DNA of 64,000 nt. Source: Bugula neritina. Taxonomy: Eukaryota; Bryozoa; Gymnolaemata; Cheilostomatida; Bugulidae. Below, piece by piece: positions 54,101 to 63,100 of this stretch. Position numbers and translations under genes: made by a program. The notes under the pieces were generated by a model. The model was not told the DNA's origin, ran no database searches, and saw nothing but the letters and a program-made list of their open reading frames with translations. Location: NCBI GenBank assembly GCA_964035545.1, contig OZ037770.1, positions 11,584,463 to 11,648,462 of the forward strand. Reading direction: 5' to 3'. Each line of letters begins with the position of its first letter. The stretch's first letter is position 1.

Positions 54101-57100
54101 TGGTTACCAGCATTATCACCGTGGTTACCAGCGTTACCACAATGTTAATTGCGTTATCGACCATAGTAACTATAATTAGGATTGTCAATATGACATGAGA
54201 GAGCATTAGCTGACTTTTCTGATGCCGGAAGACTCGCTGCTGACAGAGTATTTTGTTGCAGTGCTGCTACGGTGGTGAGGTGCCCAAGGGAATTGTGCTG
54301 AGACATATCTATGAGGAGCTGGAGACTTGCTTCAAGTCACTCGCCTCTTATCTGGACGGCAAGAGAAAGGCCTTCCCCCGGTTCTACATGGTCTCAGATG
54401 CTGTCCTCTTGGCTATCCTCAGCAGGCCTAAGGACTTGGAATCAGTGAGACCATACTTTAGGTAAGTATATGCAGTGTACCCGCAGAGCTGCAGGGGATA
54501 TTAGTTTCCTATTGTTGGGTTTAGAAGTAAACTAGATCGCTATTATATTCGGCATTAAAACACTTCAATATTTGTCACCTGATGAAACTAGTCTTTAGCA
54601 AACCGAATTCCTTTTTATTCTAGTTGTTGATGTTTTTAAAAGTTTATAGTGTGTTTATTGTGTGTAAACTTCCAGTGTTTTCTTCAGTGTTCTTTTTAAA
54701 TAGTACCACTGATACTTTACATGCACACAAATCTGACAGGTTGTGTCAGTACTTGACACTCTAGCATTAGGTGACTCAGTGTTTTTGACACTCTGTGCCA
54801 GTACTTGACATGTGATGGTAGTAATTGAGCTGTTGCATTAGTACTTGTCAGGTTTGATAGGCTGGGCATGTAATACCGTCATGACAGTGACACATGACAC
54901 TGCATAAGTTGACACATGTTTCAAATACTACTGACAACTCTTCACAGGTGCCTGTTCAGTGCTATTAATGACATAAAAGTGGAGAAGTCAGGGTTTGGAG
55001 ACCTAGGAGAAGATGGCGGCAGTCCATTCACTTTATCGCCAGACGGCACGACTCGAGAGGGAACTGCTGATAGCCCGACTCGCAAAGGGACGCCTAAACA
55101 AGGTCATCGAGGTCATTCACCTTTTGATCGCGAGGCAGCAGTACAAACCCCCGTCAAAGTTGACAAACGGCTCACTGAAGTACATGTAAGAAAATAAGGC
55201 TATCCCGCAAACAGTTCTGTGTTTGAGTGAACATTTGTCAATGTTAATATACTCATTAGGTTATATACTGTAATCCAAATATCACTAATACTGTATTTAG
55301 TTTACTGTATGCTTGACTTGTGCCTTGAATTGATTGATTGGTTAGCTTCTTGACCTTTTTTGACCCTTAGTCTTGTGTCTTAATTAGTCTATGCCTTTGT
55401 TTAATGTATAAACTACTTTTTGCTGTAAGGTATAGTTAGCTCTTAGAGTGGTGTAATCAAAACTAAACTGTTTTGTCTCAGCAGAAGAAAAAGCGCCGTC
55501 TGCTAGTGAGTACCAAGGTAACCCGCCATGTTTCTTCACTTCCCCCGTTCACACATCCTACTTACATTGTTATGTACTGTTATACCCATCGCCACGTTGT
55601 CATGTTTGCGTTGTGTTGCTGTTATGTAATATCCTGTATGTCTCACCATGTTGTCTTGTCGTTTCTACCCTAGAACTGTTTGAGTAATACGTCTGCAATG
55701 TCAACCATTGTAGGTGTTTGCAGGTGTTTGTGCCAGGTGCTTGCAGGTCTAAAAATTCAATATTTGCATATGCTTATCACCCTGGAATATAATGAGTTAT
55801 GTCTGCTTTTAGAACATATCTGTGCACCACCAGGGTGCTGCCATCAACCTACCATCTGAGTTTCAGGCAGTGGAAAATGTGGCTTTTGATGCGTACGCTG
55901 TCTGCAGCAGCGACGGAGAGCGACTGAGGTTGAATCACGAGGTTTGCTTTACTATCTTTTACTTATTAAATGTAGAGTAAAACTACTGCATTATAGTATA
56001 ATATTACTTACATATAGTACTATAATGATTAGTACCACATTACTAGTAAATGCTATCATATTACTAGTGTATCGCAGCATATTACTATTTTATATTACCA
56101 CATTACTAGTACATAGTAATCACACTGGTTGCACAAAGGTCTATTATATTAGCCGCACACTGAGTAGTATAAATAGAGGTATTCTATATGGTAGCTGCTC
56201 AGTTTGATTTATGTCATTCACAAGTAATCCTCATATACTCTCTACCCTCTAGGAACTTAAACTAAGTTATTACCAACACCAATAAAAAAACTCACGCAAG
56301 TTTATAGTCACTATCCCTGTGAGAAACCCCTGATAGAAAGGGTTTTTGTTAAAGCGGGCTAAGGACTTATTTAAATGAGGCACAGGAGCAATTATGACTG
56401 GATGCTCTTCCTAACATCACCAATGGCCTTTGTCAGGGCTCGAACCCATGACTTCGTGTTTACTAGGCAAACGCTCTAACCCCTAGACCACGGCTTACCA
56501 ACACCAATAGGCTGGTATATAATATCAAAGAACTAATCTGTTAGCTGTGGTTCTTAACAGGTTTCGCTGGAAGATGGGGTGGAGGTCTGGTTGATATAGT
56601 AGTGTTCTGTTTGTTCAATGCTCTTCTATATTAACTATACCTACACTAATTAATATAACTTCATATATTCTATTCAGTACCTGTTAGATTTATGTCATTT
56701 ACTAGTAATCTTCATGTACTCTCTATTCTCTTTAAGAACCTAAACTAACTTATTACTAACACCAATAGACTGGTATATAATATCAGACAGTTTATCTGTT
56801 AGCTGTGGTTCTTAACAGGTCTCACTGGAAGATGGGGTGGAGGTCTGGCTGTCTCGTCTTAAGGTCGAGGTGGAGGAAACTCTGAGAACCATGCTGACTC
56901 AAATTATCGAAGACGTCAACAACAGCCAGGCTCTGGAGGACATGGTGTTCAAAGTGAGTGACTTTATATACAGCAGAGTTTGTTACCAGCTTTGAGTTTA
57001 TCTGTGATCATTCAAGTTTTTCAAGTTTAATCTTAAAGAATTTTTGACACATTTTTATTTTGAGCTTCACAAGCTTAAACAATTTGGTTTTATAAGTTTA

Positions 57101-60100
57101 GTACAAACATGATTTGAATTGATGCGGGATTTCTGATCATTTGCTTGAGTTTACTTAAAAGCCGACTGGAGACATCTTTAGACGATAGCTAAGATATATT
57201 TGCATATTTTAATGCTGCATGAATGAAGTGTGTCAGGGATTCTTTATTATTTGATGGTGTTTATTGTATAAAGTACATGACTTTCTTTTACTACATAGCA
57301 TTTAGGGCAGCACTAATTAAATATTTTCTATGACAATTTACTATCGCGCTATGGAGGTTATTTTATCAATCTCTGATTGCTTTTTAGTATCCGAGTCAGA
57401 TTTGTCGAATGGCTATGATGTACTATTGGACAAAGGAGTGCGAGAGCGGTATCACAGAGCTTCGGTATGAGAGAAGAGCTATACAAAACACTAAGGCTAG
57501 GTTTCAGGCCAACATAGCCAAAATTCCTACAGCCCTAGCCCGAAATTCATTTAGAAATCTGGAGGAGCAGATGATGCCCCTCCATAGACTGAGATTGGAG
57601 ACTCTTTTCACCGTGAGTTACTTTTTCACTTACTTTAGATGTCCTGGTTTTAGTATCGGTAATGCAATATTAAGAAGACATACTTCAACTCTGATGTTAT
57701 TGAAGAATGATTCTATATATAGCTTTCTGCTCGACTTTTTTGAATACTTATCTTTTATTTTCTTGTTCATTGTCAATTTTAATTTTAATCAAATTCTAAT
57801 TCTAAGCAAATGAAGACTAAACCTAATGCTACAGACAGTGTGTTCATATTATCATCATCATAGCAGTCTGTTGTTAGAAAATGTTTTGCTTTTAGTTTGA
57901 TCACACATCTCCAACTGTTTTTATATTCAGCCTTCTTTTGCCAGTTATCTCTGTCGATATTTCGATTCACAGTGTGCACTTTATATTATAGTATTGACTG
58001 CATAGTGCCTAAACTTTAAATATTAATAAAGTGACAGCTCAAGTTTAGCACCTGATTCATTGTTTTTCAGCAATCATTCTACCTCAGAGACATGCTAGAT
58101 GTGATGGGAACGAGAAAGATTAGAGAAACTACCGACTTTGACTGGAGAAGAAATCCTAGGCTCTACTACCAGGAGGTTGAAGGTCAGCCATGTTGCTTTG
58201 TCATAATGTTTATGTATCGCCATGGTAACCATATAGACACTCTTTGCTTTTCTGTGCTGTTAATCATTTTTAATAACTTGAGGTGGTCTATAATTGTAGT
58301 ATGTCTTTCAAATGATGCCTTTTATCAGGTTTTATCTATTATATATTCAGCTGGTAACCGATGTTTATTTATCGTCATGGTAACCTCTATTGACTGAAAA
58401 CCAACCAATCTACTGTTATCTTGTAGATGAGAAGATGGCACCAGTTATTTACATTCTGGAGAACAAGTTTAGTTACGGCTGTGAGTTCTACGGCAACCAA
58501 GTTGGCATTGCAATGACCTCTATCACCGAGAGATGTTTCTTAACCATGTCTCAGGTAACTTTACTCTGTAGAGATCAATTTTTTCTGCAGGACTTCTGAA
58601 ACAGTAGGGTTGCTAATATATATCCTAACTCATAACTATTTAGAAATTTGATTTGATAGCAAAGTGAAGGTTTCAAGCCTTATATATTTGTTCCTTTATT
58701 CACGTTTCTAAAATCAATTAAGATAAAAATAATAAAGCCTAATGTTGTTGTAGTTGAATATTTTATTATATAATGAATTTACCAGTATGATATAATTTAA
58801 ATATATATCTCCTTTGTATTTAATTTGCTGGTTTTACTGAACGCAATGTTTAACTGTAATAAAGGTTAATGCTGTTATACTTCATTATATAACTCATTTA
58901 CTAGTTTTCTATATTTTGAATTATATGTCCTTTGTATTTTACTTCCTCTAAGGCTTTGTCCAGCTCCCACGGTGTCATACTGCAAGGTCCACAGGCTGTT
59001 GGGAAAACCGAAACAGTCAAAGGCTTTGGAGTTTTGTTCTCAAACTTCATTAGCATGCTGCACTGTGACATGAACATGTCTCCCCATTCTCTAGGTAAAT
59101 AGGAGCCTAGCCTATGAAGTGTTGATTGCATATGCATAGAATATACACTAGTATCCTACTAATATTTTCAGTATCTTTCTTTTTTATTTTATTATCTGTT
59201 CAGATTTTAATTGTCTTTTCTATTATTTTTTTTATCTATCCATATTTTAATTAATCAAATTTTCTATTTATGTTATTATCTATTTAGTATTTTTATTGAT
59301 TATTATTTTAATTGTATTTTCTAATTATTTTATTATGTTGTTATTGGTCTAAATTTGAGTTGATTTCGACAACCTAAGTTAATAAGATATTTTAATGTTA
59401 GTATCTGTCTTTTCTATTTATTTTATTATATTATTATTATTGCTCTATAAAATGTTAGTATATTAGTTCTGGTGTTACTTCATGGTTTATCTATTTACAG
59501 GCAAGCTAATGCAAGGAGTGCCACTAGATGGATACTGGGTTTGCTTTGATGAGGTGCATCTGATGAGGAGAGAGGCAATGGCCGTCCTGCTGCAGTGTGC
59601 TAGTACCTTGTTTAATGCTCTCAAGATATCTCGGGAGACTGTAGAGATCAATGGAGACGAGGTTAGCTTTATATTAAGTAGTAAATGCATATTTGGTTTA
59701 TACACTGAATATGAAGTACGTGCTCCTTCTATATCTCATGAACTTCCATAGGTCACGAGACGGGCTTAAACCTCGTTTTTTGGCTTATGTATGTGTATAG
59801 GGGCAAAATGGCTGAATTTAATGGATCTATGTATTAAATTTGGTATCCTACAATGTCTTGAATTGAGATTTTGGGACCCGCAGCTAAGTGATATACGGAA
59901 GGGGCACTGTAATTACTTTTATGGCATTTAAATCTCATTCTGTGAGAGCAGATACAATGTTGTTTACTAAAAGAGTGTTGAGGACACAACCAACAGAATA
60001 ACATGGTGTTGCATTACTTTGCATGTTAATGTGATAATTTCTGTAAGCTGTGCCAATCTTAATCTTTGAAAAGAATCTCTAGATACAAACTATTTTTCAT

Positions 60101-63100
60101 AGTTTGCTCTTCAGACATCAAAACCCATCTTAAGTTTATTACATGTCTTGAAAAGTTTTTCATTTCAACCAAAATTTAGATTCACATTTTATACTCGAAT
60201 TATAAACTCTAGTAACTGTTTGCTTTGGTTAGCTTTTGATGAAGAAGACCTCTCTAGCCATGTTCATGACCTTGAACCCTGCGGCTATGACCAGACTCGA
60301 ACTACCAAATGACACTAGAGCTCTGTTTCGGGTGGTCACTCTGGCCACCCCCGACTTCTCAATGCTACTCAGGGCTAAGTGCGCTGCCCTCGGGCTAAAG
60401 TCTCCGGCAATACTCGGAACTCGTCTCAAGATAGTCAGAGACTTGGCAGCGGATCTCTTGTGAGTTTGTGCTGTCAGCGGAATTTAGTTGGTGGCAGCTT
60501 TATCTCTCACGTTTGTAGCAGCTTTGGAGTTTTTCTAAAAGTCAGATTTCTGTAACCAAATAGGTAACAATAGGTAACCAGAAATTTTACCTATTGTCTC
60601 TATTGTCTATTAAAGTACATTGCAATGGAGACGGTTAGTAAATTTAAACAGATGATATAAATTCTCCTAAAACCACTTTCTAGTTATTATTTTTACTTTT
60701 ACTAACTAGAGTAGAAGTATTGATGCCGCAGTAAACTATTTTTTATGACCGTCAGCCTCTGACCCAGAATGCAATGATTGAAATCAAATCAACTGTCAAT
60801 TAAATTTAATTTTTTTATAGGATGAACTGTATAATACTAATAGTAACATATTGACTTTCATATTTGTAAGCGTGTATTGTATGTACGTCTGATATACCTT
60901 TAGGCGTGTTATCTGTACGTCTTTTATACCTGTAGGTCTAAGGACTCCAAAGCTTTCCTCAACCTCAACATACTCACAGCTGTTCTGAAGAGATCAGTGA
61001 TGAAGAGAAAGAACATGAGAGGCGACACGGTGGACAGGCAGTCCACTACTATGGAGAAGAGTCGCGGGGAGACTGTCGACAAGAAGGTCACTCTCGAGGA
61101 GTCAAGGTCAAACAGTCAAGCTAGCGGAGCTCTCAACTCAGCCGGCAGTGTCATCAGTGAGTAACATCTTGTTTCCTGTTTTGGGCGTTTTAGCTTTCTT
61201 TTGAAGGAGTAACATTTGTAAGGCTGTATCTGGTTATATTAAAAGTTATGGTTACGGTCATGTAGTATGGTGTAGATATAATGTTACTGAATCATGTGTT
61301 AGAATTCAGCATTCAATTTAATTTTATAGAAAAAGTGAGACAGATGGTGATTTGCTGATTCCAGCTAATCTTCCATTTGTTTACAATGTATGTTGGTTGA
61401 TTCGCTGGTATTGGTTCTTAGCATCACATAAATAACTGTTTAGAGTGTGTGTTTTCATGTCCATGTCTAAAATTTTTACATGGTGACGTAATGTTTTATT
61501 GGGTTTGTTAACTTGACGACATTTTACACTAAGGACTTGATATGTATAAATTTGTATAGACATATTTAGGGACTTGTGATTTCACCGTCATTTCTGATAA
61601 ACTGATACAACTTTATTTATAGCCACTAAGACTGCAAGTTCAACATTACATAGAGTAATGTTAGATTATTTCGAAGGTAAAATTGCGTTTTCTACCCTTG
61701 TTTCTACTATTTTTAATAAATGATTGCTCATTATGAAAATTCTACTGTGATTCACTTCTCTGAGTCACACAGTTTAGGACTGGCATATACAAGATAATTT
61801 TTTCAAAAAAGAATTGAATAAAGTTCTGGCTCTGATTGGTCGATTCACTTATACTGTTAGACTGAATGTTGATAGTGTGAATGTATGGGACGGAGTGGAG
61901 AGTGATTTTAATTCTACCTCTAACCTTCTACCAACAACAATTATACCTGTCTATTTGCATCTTATAGCAGCTACGTTATACTTCATTGACTGTGTAGCGG
62001 CTAGGTTAATATGCTACCTCTTATTCTATTGGCTGTTTAGTACCTAAGTTGATATGCAACCTTTTATTCTATTGGCTAACATTTAATGAAATCAAATTTT
62101 TTTCTAGCTTAAAATTTTTTCTACTTGTTCCGACAATCTACTCTTGCTTTACCTCTGGGCAAGAAATTCACCAATCACAAAGAATAAAAACTTCACTCTT
62201 GATAATCTGTCTGCCCCTCTTTCTAATTGCTGTCTCTTTGAATCCGGCATCACCTAGTTCAAGATGATGGGCTCTCTGAACCCTCCTACTCCAGCATGAC
62301 CATCGCCCCGGCCATCTACGAGGTCGACGAGGAAGAAGACCAGGAAATCGTCGACATGTTGTTGACCAATGAGCACACTCCTCGAGAGCCGAGGCTTATC
62401 ACCACGCCCCCTCCTAAAGTCACGAGAAAGAAGATGAAATACGTAAATCAGCGTCAACAACGCGACGAGGATGCTCGTAAGACCCCTCACTGGAACCCCG
62501 TTGGTGAGCGGATGTTTCCGGAAACGTCTGCACGCGCTCAGCTCACCTGGATTATTCTTTCAGCTTCACCCCTATTGTTTCCTTGGACGACTCGTGTTAT
62601 ATAATGTTATATAGTGTTATATAATGTTCATTTGTAGCACGGAGTCACTCTTTCTATCCGCTGCACTGTTTGCTAGATCAGCTCTTCTTATAAGTTTTGA
62701 GTGACTCACTCTTCTATACATTTATATCAAAATGATTTTTAGCCGATTTATAACTTATATGAATCTAAGCAGCCATTTTATCTGTATTTTTGGCATCTTT
62801 AATATTATTTATCTGTTACCTTACCTGAACTTCTTTTCACTTCTTTTGTGTTCTTGCAGGTCCTGGCCCAGGGACAAGGCAGGACAGATATGGAGGAAAC
62901 AAGTTCAAAGGTACACCCAATCCTCTCACCTCTTACGCTCGCATTGAGCATGCTCTTGTTGGCCAGTCTCTCTTAGAGATCATTGGGCCAAGACTTCAAG
63001 GAGAAGTGAGTTTCAGTTTATAAGTGATTTGAGTTACAATTTTGAGTTTGACATTTTCTGTATCAGTTGTTTTGAGGCAGGTGATATTGAATTTGATGAT

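Larger units (their letters stand above)
52183..58554 (+). other. dynein exons 32-43: linker region with a basic low-complexity insert
   Basis: The exons are 52183-52292, 52560-52763, 53549-53705, 53841-53933, 54262-54461, 54948-55185, 55485-55517 (or from 55482), 55813-55941, 56819-56953, 57388-57612, 58071-58182 and 58427-58554. Strong linker landmarks are EEIEEICHAASKEMELE, WLEVQDLWQYLEEVF, AKKFGRIDKGWVKMM and GKRKAFPRFYMVSD. Exons 37-38 interrupt this with about 90 Gly/Ser/Pro/basic residues ending KKKRRLLVSTK. Canonical sequence resumes with VEVWLSRL in exon 40. Exon 43 leads into AAA1 (SITERCFLTMSQ). Confidence 0.87.

Noticed and set aside
56285-56495. tRNA gene on the minus strand
   Set aside because: A- and B-box-like parts are present but no proper cloverleaf acceptor stem is seen, and the same unit with a long tail occurs four times; it is a SINE.
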